Source: Tachypleus tridentatus
Lineage: Eukaryota; Arthropoda; Merostomata; Xiphosura; Limulidae
Direction: 5' to 3'
DNA: 64,000 bases
Assembly: GCF_004210375.1 (NCBI RefSeq)
Contig: NW_027467782.1
Location: 37,003,771-37,067,770, forward strand
Shown here: piece by piece, positions 47,172 through 59,872 of the stretch
How positions within the stretch are numbered: position 1 is the stretch's first letter
Layout: each line of letters begins with the position of its first letter
Program-made: the position numbers and the translations under genes
The notes under the pieces: generated by a model
What the model saw: the letters and a program-made list of their open reading frames with translations, nothing else
Databases searched by the model: none
What the model was told of the DNA's origin: nothing

Positions 47172-48621
47172 AACAAGCTGTCCCTGAATTGTTAGGAAGA
47201 CAGATAAAAACAATAAATAAATATATTTTATACACGGAACCTAAATCGTGGAAATGTCCATAATTACGGAACCGTAAGGCCAGTATATTAAAAATTTAAC
47301 CACTTATTACCACATCAAAACATTTGGTAAAAACAACACAAAATACAAGTGTAACAATGCGTATTATTCTGGTTTAATGTGTACTTTTGTTGCTCTTGTT
47401 TTCCGTATGCAGAGTTCAATTCCTTGTTCTCCTAGTTAAATAAGTAAATGACCTACTAACTAACATATACTACTAATAAAAGTATTTGATGCATACTGGA
47501 CACGCGTAATTCAATTTTTTATTTTATATTTCGCTTATTATTTCCTTTCCCCGAAAGAGTACATGTTTTGGTACTAATACGTTGGTCGTCGTATAAGTTA
47601 AATTACACCTAGTGACAGACACACACAAAAGCAAACGCCAAACTTTTGACCGTGTGGTCAGCTTACGTAAAAAAAAAAAAAACTATGATAAAAAAAAAAC
47701 GGATACCTGTATTTTCGTTTCTGTTAAAGCGTGAAGTGACGGTGGTAAATAAGGAAATAATGGTAAAATACTCCCGGTCTCATTGAGAAAACCTCTCTAA
47801 GGAAACGGTAGTGGTAGACATCGTGATAGCTTCAAGAACGTCAGTACTTTTGTTTAAATACATTTATTTTAGACAGACAGTTGAACGCCATTACATTACA
47901 CTATAAAGCTACCATGTCGGTTAGGTAATTAGTAACGAGTTGGTTAACAAGAGAGTGCTAGTCGTAAGAAAACGTCTCGCAAGAAACTTTGAAAGTTCAC
48001 TTTTTAGACGTGTGTATATCTAGAATTAAAGAACTTTCTACAGGTAACTTGCTGACGTTCAGCAAGTTACATTTAAATAGCACATTGACAGTAAAGTTAA
48101 TTATAATAAGAGTAATAAATAATACTGTATTATTAACCTACCCATATAATATGATTTGTATGACTTGCGTAAGAATTACAATTCACTTAATTTTCGTAGT
48201 TCTCGCCATAACAGTTGTTGTGTTCACGAAAGCCAATGTTTTATAATTAAATACAGCCTTAACCACTCAAGAGTTACCCAGACGGTATTTGGGAAAGGCT
48301 TCGTCGGTACTGGATTTGGTAACGTAGCGTGATTTATATATTAATTTTCATTCGTAAGTTCTCAAAATTTAATAATATAAAATGCATACGAAATGGGGTT
48401 AGAATTAGTTCTTCAGAAGTAACTTATACAATCGTACATTGTCAGGTTTGTATTTTGATGGTCAAATTTTCTGTCAAGTGACCGTCATCGGATCTGGAGG
48501 TCGTTTGTGCCAAAACGTACATTAACCACAGTTATTTCTCCCTTACAGTGAAGGCCAGCCGCAGGTTTCTGGATTGTCTTGCATCTGGTGTCCAACGTTC
48601 GCGTCTTCTTGCCGCAAAATC
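47172..48621. other. AT-rich sequence, nothing recognised
   Basis: No gene or named repeat. An 85-codon plus-strand frame at 47989-48246 is hydrophobic and AT-driven, without supporting features. Confidence 0.45.
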
Positions 48622-48725
48622 GAGTAAACTAGCCCAAGAGCTGGCGGTGGGTGCCGTTGACTAACATCCTTCCCTGTAGTCTGTCAGTTCAAAATTAAGA
48701 TTAACAGCGCAAATAGCCCTTGTTT
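48622..48725 (+). mobile_element. SINE family 1, 3' half only
   Basis: GAGTAAACTAGCCCAAGAGC, TGGCGGTGGGTGCCGTTGAC, CTTCCCTGTAGTCTG and CAGCGCAAATAGCCC match the family 3' half. A decayed head may extend to about 48550. Confidence 0.75.
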
Positions 48726-48790
48726 TACTAGTAGTCTTTCACCAGAAGTTATTTAGTATAATATAACTTGATTACGAGAACCCACTTTTA

Positions 48791-48876
48791 GAATGTAAAG
48801 GTTTTGGAGACAGCTTTACTGGGTGTATGCACTGTTTGGAATGTAAAGGTTTTGAGACAGCTTTACTGGGTGTATA
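48791..48876. repeat. two-copy 48-bp tandem duplication
   Basis: GAATGTAAAGGTTTTGGAGA with CAGCTTTACTGGGTGTAT occurs at 48791 and, with one base missing, at 48839. Confidence 0.85.
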
Positions 48877-49147
48877 AATAAATTTACCCGAGGATGATAT
48901 TGTCGAAACTTTGTACATTTATTTAATTTTGTTTTTCATACGCAGTGAAACCGTGTCAAACTTTCTTCCTACACTACAAGTGATTTAAGTTTCAAATAAA
49001 GAAGTTGTATGGAGTATTACGCCTCAAATAACCTAACTCTTGAAGTGAAAACCAAACTGAAGTAGTAAACAAGTGCTGGCTACATTGTAGGAAGAGGAAG
49101 AGTGCCCACTCTTTCTGTGGAGAGTGTGTGTAAAACGAATTTCGGCA

Positions 49148-49426
49148 GGCCCCGGCATGGCCAGGTGGGTTAAGGCGTTCGACTCGTAATCCGAGGGTTG
49201 CGGGTGCGAATCCCCGTCGCACCAAACATGCTCGACCTTCTGCTGTGGGAGCTTTATAATGAGACGGTCAATCCCACTATTTGTTGGTAAAAGAGTAGCC
49301 CAAGAGTTGGCGGTGGGTGGTGATGACTAGTTGTCTTCCCTCTAGTCTTACACTGTTAAATTAAGGACAGCTAGCACAGATAGCCCTCGTGTAGCTTTGC
49401 GCGAAACTCAAAACAAACAAACAAAC
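49148..49426 (+). mobile_element. tRNA-derived SINE family 1, full length, with 13-bp target-site duplication
   Basis: Best-preserved complete copy: GGCCCCGGCATGGCCAGGTG (A box TGGCCAGGTGG), CGACTCGTAATCCGAGGG (loop CTCGTAA), GGGTGCGAATCCCC (B box with one change), body, TAGCTTTGCGCGAAACTC, and an (AAAC)n tail. AAACGAATTTCGG occurs at 49133-49145 and again at 49423-49435 on either side. It can serve as a reference for the family. Confidence 0.96.
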
Positions 49427-49435
49427 GAATTTCGG

Positions 49436-50512
49436 ATATTTAACAAATAATAAGTTAAATCGACCATTGGTGGCGGTAGTAACCACCAGTACACGACTGT
49501 TCTTTAACAAAGTTTAGTGATTTGTATTTTCATGCACTTTGTACGTGGAAAATTTCAAATGTTTTTCTACCCGCGACATCTTTGAAAAATCTCGAGCTGT
49601 TCTACTGTCACTACTTTTTCCTGAATAAAAAAAAATAATTGTATATAAACCATTTACGTTGTACAGAACTGACGTTACAGTCAGATATGCTGATGTGTTT
49701 TTATTCAATATTGTGTATTATTTAAATATTCTGTTTAATACACGTTTCACCGGTTTAATCTTTTAATTTGTTTATGTAGGATCATTTTAGTGAGTATAGT
49801 ATGAACACAAGTACAAATGTTAAAACTGTATTTAGCCATGTAATACAAGTCATACGTAAGAATACATGTTTATTTTATGAATATGTACTTTATTGCGACA
49901 TTCTATCTCGGTATTGGCCAACTTTCAATTTGCGAACCTTGTTCGTCTTGCCTTCCTCTTTAAACCATAAAAGATAAAATATGAGTATGCAATTATTTAT
50001 AAACGCTGACGCATGTTGTTTTTACATGGTTTAATAACTCGTTTTTAATATTACGTGAAGGCGAGAGCAAAGACTTTTTTGGTATGGCTCCTAGATGGAC
50101 AGTTCTAGAAATTCCTTATCAATGTATAATTACATTTATGAGATGGTCTCTTTATGATAGGATTATTCATATTAAGAAAAAAAAAAAACGACAGGAGAGA
50201 GATAGTAAAGGGTCGAACCGTTTAGTTTGGCTACTGAACGTACTTAAGGACTTAAAGTAAAACTTTTTGGTCTGGTTATCCCTTGTTTTAGAATAGGTTG
50301 TACTTGGGTCACGTACTGTATTTGCATACCACATTACCTGATGCTAGTTCTATACATTTCTATATAGGAATTCCAGTGTTAGGTTTATCAAGGAATTTTT
50401 TTTTGGCTTTTAAAAATAATTTCGTAAAAATGAATAAACGTTTCGGGAACTTGATTTGAAAACGAACGTCTCCATAAACCATTTAGAAATATCAAGTACT
50501 GTTGTGTTCCTC
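49436..50512. other. AT-rich sequence, nothing recognised
   Basis: No gene or named repeat seen. Confidence 0.45.
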
Positions 50513-50640
50513 ACGAGCTCCCTCATGGCTGAGTTACGTCTGTGTGCTTACAGTGCTAAAAGTCGGGTTTCGATACCTATACTTGGCAGAGCACGAATGG
50601 CTAACACATTGTAAAACTGTGTTTAACAGCATATCAACAC
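50513..50640 (+). mobile_element. short tRNA-derived SINE, type-V head with GTGCT-type tail
   Basis: CTCCCTCATGGCTGAGTTAC (A-box region), GTGCTTACAGTGCTAAAAG, B-box-like GGGTTTCGATACC, then GGCAGAGCACGAATGGC. Same family as 6600-6690 and 18992-19103. Confidence 0.7.
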
Positions 50641-52719
50641 CTTTGTAGCATATTTGTAATTAACGTATTGTAGGACAACAATAGTTTCACAAGTGACTTT
50701 TAAATTGGTTAAACCGATTTTTTGTTTCTTTGCTTCATGTTAGCATTTATTCTGGAATCGTAAGGAACCGTAGTTTTCTTTACAGAAAGACTTGATCTCT
50801 ATCTGGTTATCAGTGATGTCACGTTTCCATAAAGTGGCACAGTGGGCAGATATTGAGAACAGATGGCTTAATCCGTGAAAAGGCAGAGATTAAAACTGTA
50901 GTATTCGCAACTTAATTTGAGTGAAAGCCATGTTGTTAGGGTTAATGTGCATTTCATGAATGAAGCACAAAATCTGTATTATACAATAATAGTTATGGAT
51001 AAGTAATATACTATTATACCTGAAATTAGATTGCGAAAGAAGCGGTCAGTTGTAAATGGTTTCTACAGCTTTCGAAATATCATAGTATCGTACTGCAGTA
51101 AGATGACAATCGTTTGTATGCGATGGACCTTCTTCATATATGATTTTTACAACGAAGTGATACCACCTATGAACCATAAACACAACTAACTGCTTTACAA
51201 TACTTACATAGAATATTAAATGCTCATTAACTCTCGCTCTTGAGTGTTTTCTCTATCGCTTGCCGGAGTTGTGTGCTATCGAAGAAACCCATTGTCGATT
51301 TCATCTTTCTTTAACTGCTTAAGTGAAAGAGACCCATATATAAAAGACTGTACAAAAGGAGAGACGACCCGGGAATACATACGATTATTCAGTTGTACTG
51401 GAAGAGAATGTAAAGCGTCGTTGTTCAATTCTTTGCTATTTGAAATAACTCGAATATTTGGTAACAGATCTAACTTTATGTTAAACATTATAATGACTCC
51501 GTTAACCATAAATAACGCTAATCTACAGTATGAAATCACTAAAACAATTGTTTGCATTTCAACGTGCGAGAATAAAAAGGTATGATAAGCCCATTTGTTG
51601 TGAATACCTGTATAGTATTAGGATATCTATAGAACATAAAAGTTTTGAGTTTGAAAATATTTAATCAAGTCTTGTGAAAAATATATGGTAGATTTTTTTT
51701 AGCATTATTATTTTCATAATAGCTTGACGATGTCGAAAAATTAGGTGAAATAGATGTGGCGTTTTGATTTGCATCGTGCATCAGGCCTAAATTATAATAC
51801 ACTGTTTTACACTGTTTACTTTACGACAATGATTATGATGTCCTCATGGTACAGGGATATGTTAAATCTGGCAGATGTGTCACGTGCTCGGTACGGAACA
51901 ACTATTATTTTCTACTATAACGTTTTGTATATGCTAATATAGCTGCGCTTGGCCATAGTTGCGAGGCTTTGTTCCACCGGCAGTATACGTAACATCCATG
52001 CATTTGATTTGTCTAATTCGGACTGTTTCGTAATTCATTGCCGAGGTCGACTTGAATTATATGTGTCGGCTTTTTCCAAGGGACGATACATGTATGGAGA
52101 GAATATAAAGTGACGTGGAGCCAGAAGAGACTACATCAATGTTACCTTCGGGAAACAAAAACGATCTTTTCAAACTACACCGAAGCCAATTCAAAAGTAC
52201 AATCCTCATCTAGAAAACAATCTCAGCAACACGTTGGAATGTATCTGATATAATAAAATAATAAACAATGATTTGAAAATTTAAGAAGTGTCAAATTCTA
52301 GCCAGGCTTCGAAATAACATTCCCAAATAAAAGTGCAAAGGAAATGAAACCATATCAATTACATGCACTTCCATCCTTGAATTATCTTGAAGGAACATTT
52401 GCGTCTTACGTCTATTTAAAATTGAGCTTACAAGCTGAAGCACAATGGATTGTGTACGAGTTAAAGTGTATCAAGACAAATCTTTGTTACAATTACGATA
52501 ATTCATAATCTTGGCTGTCACAAGAGCACATCAACGAAAGGGGAAATAATTTCGGGAACATCGTTGGATTTCGAACGCATTTCTCATAAAAACGCGATTA
52601 TTCCTTGGGAGATGGGAAATAAACCGAATTTTTACATATCACTTTACTTATCTCGGCAACATTTAACCTTAGAAAATGATAGTGCGTAACATGTTGGTAC
52701 AGAAAACGATTTAATTAAA
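50641..52719. other. AT-rich sequence, no gene supported
   Basis: Overlapping frames on both strands near 51244-51585 (113 and 93 codons) have no recognisable motif, and the plus frame has no ATG at its start. A second frame at 51754-51942 is likewise unsupported. Confidence 0.4.
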
Positions 52720-52772
52720 GACTGATAGCGCAGATAGCCCTCGTGTAGCTCTGCGCGAAATTCAAAACAAAC
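52720..52772 (+). mobile_element. SINE family 1, 3'-end fragment
   Basis: GATAGCGCAGATAGCCCTCG, TGTAGCTCTGCGCGAAATTC and an (AAAC) tail: only the last 50 bp, consistent with extreme 5' truncation at insertion. Confidence 0.88.
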
Positions 52773-53135
52773 GAGAACACTTAACGCGAGTCCAATCCAG
52801 GTCTTATGAGGGGCTTCTGCTGTTAATTGTTGGGCTACTCTTTATAGACTAAATAATAGAATATGACCATTATTCTTACAACGCACTTCTGGCATCAAAA
52901 TACGAAGCGCAATTTTTTATTTTTTGTTTAACTAGTTTCGAACCACCTGAGGAAATTCATGACTTTTACCGAACGCATTACAAAATTAGCAGATAACCCA
53001 AATATGGCTTTGTATCCCCTTTGGATAATTAAGTGTAAATAATTAAATGTTTGTGGAAGTTGTTACTAGGAGGAATCTTAACATAATAGCGTAATTTTTT
53101 TTAAATATTGGTTACATAACTGTATACTCTATTTT
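52773..53135. other. AT-rich sequence, nothing recognised
   Basis: Short stretch between two SINE copies with no identified feature. Confidence 0.4.
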
Positions 53136-53150
53136 TGAAGTATACTGTTT

Positions 53151-53416
53151 GTTTTGAATTTCGCGCAAAGTTACACGAAGGCTATCTGCGCAAACCGTCC
53201 CTAATTTAGCAGTGTAAGACTAGAAGGAAGGCAGCTGGTCATCACCACCCACTTCAAACTCTTGTGCTACACTTTACCAACGAATTATGGAATTGATCGT
53301 AACATTATAACTGTCCCACGGCTGAAAGGGCAAGCATCTTTGGTACGACAGGGATTCGAACCCGCGACCTTCAGATTATGAGTCGAACGCCTTAACCCAC
53401 CTGGCCATGCCGGACC
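53151..53416 (-). mobile_element. tRNA-derived SINE family 1, full length, with target-site duplication
   Basis: Minus-strand copy, head GGTCCGGCATGGCCAGG to 3' end GCGCGAAATTCAAAACAAAC. Flanks TGAAGTATACTGT (53136-53148) and TGAAGTGTACTGT (53417-53429) form a 13-bp duplication with one change. Confidence 0.95.
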
Positions 53417-53429
53417 TGAAGTGTACTGT

Positions 53430-56383
53430 ATTTTGAAAATATATTATGTTCCTATTGTTTTTACATTCTTAGCAGATGTAAATATCATGAAGTACACAGA
53501 AGTACGTGGAATACATTTCCTGTTTGTGTAGATGAGCTACTACTGATTATGTATTTCTCTACTTCTAATCATTTTGTAGTCGTTATCCCTTTGAATGATT
53601 AAAGATAATTTCTAGCTATTCAGTAAAGTATTGTATTGACATTACCGTAAAGTTCCCATGATACAACTCTTATAGTATCATATTACTAGCACTTTAGTTC
53701 TGGTTAAAGGTTTTCTATTATACGTAAGCAGGTTTTGAAGTTCAGTAAGTATGGATTGCAAGTGAATTGCTTGTAATGATATAACAATTATATTTGAATA
53801 AGTAGAAAATGTTAGATTGATTATGATCGCTTGGATTGTTTTTTTTTTCATCGACTTAATTGTGTTCTTAAGGGGGGGTAGCACAAACTAGTTGTCCATA
53901 GAGGCGATACTTGAAATTCTTGAACACTATTCTATTTTTAGTTACAGCATAGCAGCTCGTACAGTTGCTCTGAACTTCTTTTGAAGTACAAACTTTTAGC
54001 TCATAGCTCCATCTCTTGACCGATTGATATATAATTACAGTTTCGGAAAGTCACCCTCTTTTTATTTGGTGTAGTTTATCTTGCCCAATGCCTCTATTAA
54101 TTCATTCTAATCTTGTCTTTAAAAAAATTGAGTGCCGAGGCTGTTGAAGATTCCTTCTTGTTGATGCTTTATTCACATTTCAGACTTTTAGGTTTAAGCA
54201 AATGAAATTATGAATATTAAATAAATTTGTCATTTTGCTATATTAAACGATTTACATTACGAAATAAATGAAAATCGTATGCTTCATGATTGTGTGTGTG
54301 TGTGTGTGTAATTAAAAAGTTAAACAATCGTGAAGTAAACAGCTAAGAACATAAACCTACATAAACCTGGCTAGCCCAACACATCTCCTCTACAATGAGT
54401 ATTAACCAACGCCACTGACTATGTAAAGCGAAATTTTGCATTGTGTGTTTTAATGATTTTTATAGCCCAATGTTAATGTTTTAAATTTCGGTGACAAGAT
54501 AGTCGAAAACAAGCAGATCTTCAGGCGGCTAAGTTGGTTGGGGCTTTTATCTGCCAGCATTGTGACGTAATCAATAAGAGATTCATGTCCCCGGTAGCGG
54601 GAATTTTGTGACATAAAACATAAATCTTTGTATCAGTCGACAGAAGGGTTTAGAGTTCGCTTGTGGTCTTGAAAATAGCATATTGTCAAAAAGCAGAGGG
54701 TAAGCAGATTCGAAACGTCTATACTTTTAATGGGCTGTCTCTTCTAGATACTGGGCACTACGTATGATAAATGTCGCTGTTTGTTAAAATACCAGAAAGA
54801 GTTTGAGTTTAACTTTTAGGTTGACTCCAAAGCTTTAATGAAATCAGAGTTTCAGGTGAAACATTTCTTACTTAAACCTACAATGAGTTATGTTCTTAAC
54901 GATTAAAGCATATCTAAAACAATTAATAGCACTTTGACATTGGATCCAAGGTAAAAAGCTAACCCATATGGCCTTAGTATAATGAATAAAATGTTGTCAT
55001 TTGTATTTAACTTAATTGTATCTTGCACGCAATTCTATTTTCTGCTGCTGAGTTTAACCTACTGACAGGTTGCTAAATTAGTTTCTAAAATCGGTCAAAA
55101 TAATAGGACAAAAGCCATAACCAGCTATTTTTTACATAGCATACTAAATAATCAAATACTCTATTATGAGACTGGAGTCTCAGCTACTCTACTGTGAATT
55201 TACGTATAGAAAGTAATGCTGTATTGATCGCTGTCACCACTGTAATCTTTATTTATAAAACACAAACACTCGTCAGCCCTAAACAGAAAGTGATTATATC
55301 TCAAATCGCTCGCATGAAACTAACCATCCAGAGAATTGTGAAGCAAAAGATTTGTGTGGAATTTGTAGAAAGTTACAACACCTTAAAAGAATGTTTTATA
55401 TCTGCATGTCGCTGCAGTTATGGCTAATTATGCCTTTATACTTGGGTTCACAGCAAATACCTGACCATTCGATGGTGTAATGCCGATATGATGTGCTGTA
55501 TCTGGAGGAATATGCCACATTGTTAAACAATGAGTTACCATGATCGTACCATTACAAATAAGTCTTCACTTTTATATTTACTATTTATTTGTTTTTCTTG
55601 GTTAAGACAACAATATGTTCCGAAACTTTACATTAAACCAAACTGGAGCAAAACCGTCTTCCGTTCTATAGTTGTCAAATAGACGAAAGTCATTACTAGA
55701 AAAGTGAACACACATCCTAAAACTATTCACAAGTAAACTAAACAGGAATTTTAAAATCGCGCAAGCTGACAAGCTACGAGTTGACATGTTTTGCTTTTGC
55801 TGCAGTCCCATTTCGTTATCTTCTTGTCAAGTTCGATATGGCTTCATTGGATATTTGTGCCTTTCACTTGCTTAAAATGTGCTTTTGGAAACCGATATCA
55901 GTGGATAGTGGAGGATTAGTAGACAGTTGTTTTAAAAATATTTGGTATATGATTTGCCTCGCCAACTTTTGTGCCGAAGTTCTTTAAAATTGAAAGTGTC
56001 ATGTTGTAATGCATAATTGTAATTTTCCGATTGAGCACGATTAACTATGGAGGAATTATCTTCTTATGAAAGAAGTGTGATTTAACAAAACTCTTGATAC
56101 GTTGATTTCTTCCCAACACTCAACATTTGGGTAGCATACAGTCGAAAACACTGCTGTTTAGGAAAATTGTACTATAAAAAACAATTATGTTCGTGAATAT
56201 TATAAATATTTTATACAAACTGGTGAAAACGCATGCATTTAATAAACGAACTAAATGTAAAGTTAAAATATTTGCACTCGAATACCTTTTGTCGTTTTTG
56301 TGTCAAGGGAATAACTGAATTGAAAGTACAACTGTTTTAAGAAAAGGTTTTACAAGATATGTGAATCTTTCTATGATTCAAAA
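53430..56383. other. AT-rich sequence with a (TG)n run, no gene supported
   Basis: (TG)n at 54291-54309. At about 54525-54610 there is a possible tRNA-like stretch (GGCTAAGTTGGTTGGGGC and AGATTCATGTCCCC) that might be another SINE head; evidence is weak. Frames at 53678-53884, 55194-55427 and 55602-55987 show no family motif. Confidence 0.4.
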
Positions 56384-56666
56384 TGTTTGTTTGTTTGTTT
56401 GTTTGCTTATTTGTTTTGAATTTCGCGCAAAGCTACTCGAGGGCTTTCTGCTCTAGCCGTCCCTAATTTTGCTGTATAAAACTGGAGGGAAGGCAGCTAA
56501 TCATCACCAGCCACCGCCAATTCTTGGCTACTCTTACCAACGAATAGTGGGATTGACCGTTACATTATAACGCCTCACTGCTGAAAGGGCGAGCATGTTT
56601 GGTGCGACGGGAATTCGAACCTGCGATTACGAGTCGAACGCCTTAACCCACCTGGCCATGCCGGGC
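56384..56666 (-). mobile_element. tRNA-derived SINE family 1
   Basis: Minus-strand copy with (TTTG)n tail complement on its left, 3' end GCGCGAAATTCAAAACAAAT, body intact, head GCCCGGCATGGCCAGG. The part just before the B box is deleted (CTCGTAATC runs directly to GCAGGTTCGAATTCCC). Confidence 0.93.
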
Positions 56667-56912
56667 TTTGCTTGTTTGTCCGTCGCATTCACTACGAAAG
56701 TCGCACACACTTCGGTGAGCAAAACAAGTTTTCGTTGATATACGCCTCTGTCGTCAATTGCCGAACCGGTAATTTTATTGTCAACATGTACATCATGTGA
56801 ATAAACTTTACCCAGCCTTTATTTTTTTAAATAAATTTGAGTTAATTTTAACTTGGAATAAAATAATTATATGCCTATTTAGTTGTGGATCATTAACTCT
56901 AGATCCGTTAGC

Positions 56913-57180
56913 GGCCCGACATGGCCAGGTGAGTTAAGGCGTTCGACTCGTAATCGAGGGTTACGGGTTCGAATTCCGTCGCACCAAACATGCTCGCCCT
57001 TTCAGCAGCGGGGCGTTATAATGTTACGGTCAATCCCACTATTCGTTGGTAAAAGAGTAGCCCAAGAGATGGCGGAGGGTGGTGATGACTAGCTACCTTC
57101 CCTCTAGTCTTACACTGCAAATTAGGGACGGCTAGCGCAGATAGCCCTCGAGTTGCTTTGCGCTAAATTCATAAAAGAAA
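56913..57180 (+). mobile_element. tRNA-derived SINE family 1, full length
   Basis: GGCCCGACATGGCCAGGTGA, loop CTCGTAA, B box GGTTCGAATTCC, intact body, 3' end TGCGCTAAATTCATAAAA. It lies 246 bp from the oppositely oriented copy at 56384-56666, forming a roughly 260-bp inverted repeat. Confidence 0.94.
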
Positions 57181-57935
57181 CATCTTAAGTACATTATATA
57201 TTCCCACCCATATATAAAATAACAGCATAAAAAAAATGAAAGTCTGTGCAGAATTAGAATGTTGTGTTTGAAGAAAAGTAAACGGTAGGCCTAGCCTACA
57301 AAATAAAATTATGCTACTATAAAAGAGTGTAAGTAGTAAGGTGTAACAGTTACTGTGTAAAGTAAGACTAGAGTCAATGAATTAAATTTATTTTACTTTT
57401 TATGGTGGTGACGCATCTGGAAGTGAATCTTTATACATTATAAAACACAATATTGCATTTTATTTGTAGTGTATTTCATACATCAATATGAATACCGTAT
57501 CCAGCTAATAAAATGAATTAAATTCACACTAAAGCAAACTTAATATATTACATCCATATTTAAGTTTGATGTTTTAAGTAGTTGAAGAATGATTAGGGAT
57601 TGATGGGAGAGGTACAGCTAGGCTTATCCTGTACTGCAGAACTGGTATCCCAAGTGTACAAGATAACCTAAATATTTTATGTAAGGGTCTATTTATCCAT
57701 GCTACTGTAGGAAAATGAACATAATTTAAGAAAGCCCTGATTTAAAACAGGTTCGTAGTTAATTTATAAAATCAAACCTAAGTTTCTTTTCTTTGTTTGT
57801 TATTTTTTGTCCTAATTTCACAAATTGTTCTTTACCTGTAGAAATATGGACTGAAGCGAAGTCAGTAAGGTTTTTTTTTGTTTTTTTTTCAAAATCCTGA
57901 CCACCTTTGGGTAACGCTACTTGTCTCTCTTCAAT
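57181..57935. other. AT-rich sequence, nothing recognised
   Basis: No gene or named repeat seen. Confidence 0.45.
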
Positions 57936-58028
57936 CACCCAGCTACATAGTGAACTATGCTCGTTGTGCTCCCTATGGGAATCAAACTCCTAGTTTTAAC
58001 ATTATAAGCTCTCAAACTTACGGATGAG
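57936..58028 (-). mobile_element. short tRNA-derived SINE, degenerate
   Basis: Minus strand: CATCCGTAAGTTTGAGAGC, TTATAATGTTAAAACTAG, B-box-like GAGTTTGATTCCC, then AGGGAGCACAACGAGC. An old type-V copy. Confidence 0.55.
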
Positions 58029-58914
58029 TTTATTGTACGTAAAACATTTTTGCCTTGTTATGAATTCATCTTGTTTCACAAGAAGTTTTCATCATTAAAT
58101 TTAGTTTTGATTGAAAGGCTTAGTTGCAATATATTTGTGTTTGTTCTTCCTAGTGCAAGTGTATTTTTTGTTTTTATAGTATAGCTACACAATAGGTTAC
58201 GTTTTGTACTCGCCAGAAATATAAAATCGCTTATCTACTGAGACTGTTGGTGAGGATTGGGGATTTATAATGGAATATGAAGTGCTGCAAAATCTAGTGA
58301 GATTCGTGAACGTCCTAGCAATTAATCAGGGTGGTCAAAATAGTTGACTAAAAGTCGACATGCTAACGGCTCGTTTTTCAGTCATTCACCTTCTTTGTTC
58401 CTTCTTTGAGGTTATGTTAAGCTATTGTTTCCTTTCGCCCCTTAAAACCCATAACAATTTAAATTCATTTACATTGAAAAAAATTAATCAAATTACCTTG
58501 TAAAGAAAAATACGCTTAAAGCTCAATAGAATCTGGTTCTTTCAAAGACGAAGTTTTATTTTAGTTTTTTTTTTTTAGAAGAAAATACTGGTTTGTTTCG
58601 TCTTATTACTTATGTATTTGCCCTATTCGCTTATTATTAAACATTTTAAACCATATAAGCTAACTATATAGAGGAAATTTAAATTAATGTAAACTCGTAT
58701 TAATAAAAAAAACAAAACAAATCAATACGCCACGAAACTGAAAACTATAGAAAAAAAGCGCCTTCTCATTACCTAAGTCCATGTACATTTAACATTGTTG
58801 CTCTACTTTTAACCTGGCCAAACCCACAGTTTGCTACCACAAACAAATAGTGTAAGATAGTAATGTAAATAGCGAGCCTCTGGTACCCTTGCGAGAAGTC
58901 CAAAGCTTAGAATG
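58029..58914. other. AT-rich sequence, nothing recognised
   Basis: No gene or named repeat seen. Confidence 0.45.
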
Positions 58915-59040
58915 TTGTACATCTGGTATCGTTATCTTCACCGCAAGAGTGCAGATAGTCAGTCGTGGCTCTGTGCTATAGTGCAGATAGTCAGTCAGTC
59001 GTGTGGCTCTGTGCTCAATAACAAACGGACAAATAAATAA
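58915..59040 (+). mobile_element. SINE-like element with duplicated tail
   Basis: Decayed head, then GTGCAGATAGTCAGTC...GGCTCTGTGCT at 58950-58977 and again at 58981-59015, ending CAATAACAAACGGAC. The repeated block is the GCAGATAGTC...TGTGCT tail of the type-V SINE, tandemly duplicated with an extra CAGT. Confidence 0.6.
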
Positions 59041-59872
59041 ATGTAACGAAACTGTCGTCTTTCTTGGGACTTGTACGATTTATAGCAATAAATCTTAAAG
59101 ATGTACGTTAAAATATTCGTAACTATTATTTGCAGATCGCTTAACCATCTTTCATCGTGACGCTCCCTGGTGACATCAGCGTGATTTATAAATTATCCTG
59201 TGTGTTTCAGGTAGAACAGTAACACGAATATAATATTTAGTAGGTATCTATTGGAGTGGATCGATGGGTGGGGTTATGTGTTAATGAAAAAAAAACTTTA
59301 GTGTTGAGTGACTTACTGTGTGTTAATAAATATATCACTACAATAGTAGCTTCTGTTTTAGATAGATGAGAACAGATTAGGGAAACTTTGAATGCAGCTG
59401 ATATGCATATTTGATATTAACGTGCTTTACGTAGTTTATAAACATTTTTGTTATTCATCTGTGGCAATCCCATAATGTAACATGGAGATACACCGTATAT
59501 GCTGGTGTACAAGATGATCCTATGTACGAGACGATCCTGGATTCTTGAGCAAATTAAAATGTGTTTCTTTCGGATTCGGCTATAGGACGACCTCTTTTAG
59601 CAAGAAATTGTACATGTTACCTTTTGTTTAAAAAAATTAAGTAAATAAAATCTTAATTTATTTTAAAACTGTTCAAACCTGTGCTCAAAAGTAATCAGCA
59701 CCATCACAAGCGTACTTTTTTTATGCTCTTCAAACGCTAGACAGCTCGGTGTGACATGACTTAGTCACATACATGTATTAAACATCTTTACAAATTTTCC
59801 TTCATGATGTTAGAAAACCATGTAGATTCAATAAGTCTTGACAAAAATAAAATATACCCTATAACTCGAGGG
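59041..59872. other. AT-rich sequence, nothing recognised
   Basis: No gene or repeat identified. Confidence 0.45.

Noticed and set aside
46610..47235. Open frames of 179-202 codons
   Set aside because: They span the 500-N gap and consist almost wholly of unknown residues.
49148..49220. Functional tRNA-Thr gene
   Set aside because: The head has A and B boxes, but the acceptor stem does not pair properly and it is fused to a SINE body with a target duplication; it is a retroposon.
51244..51585. 113-codon frame as a gene
   Set aside because: No ATG at the start of the frame, no recognisable motif, and an equally long frame lies on the opposite strand.
55194..55427. 77-codon frame
   Set aside because: Non-ATG start and no known motif; compatible with chance.
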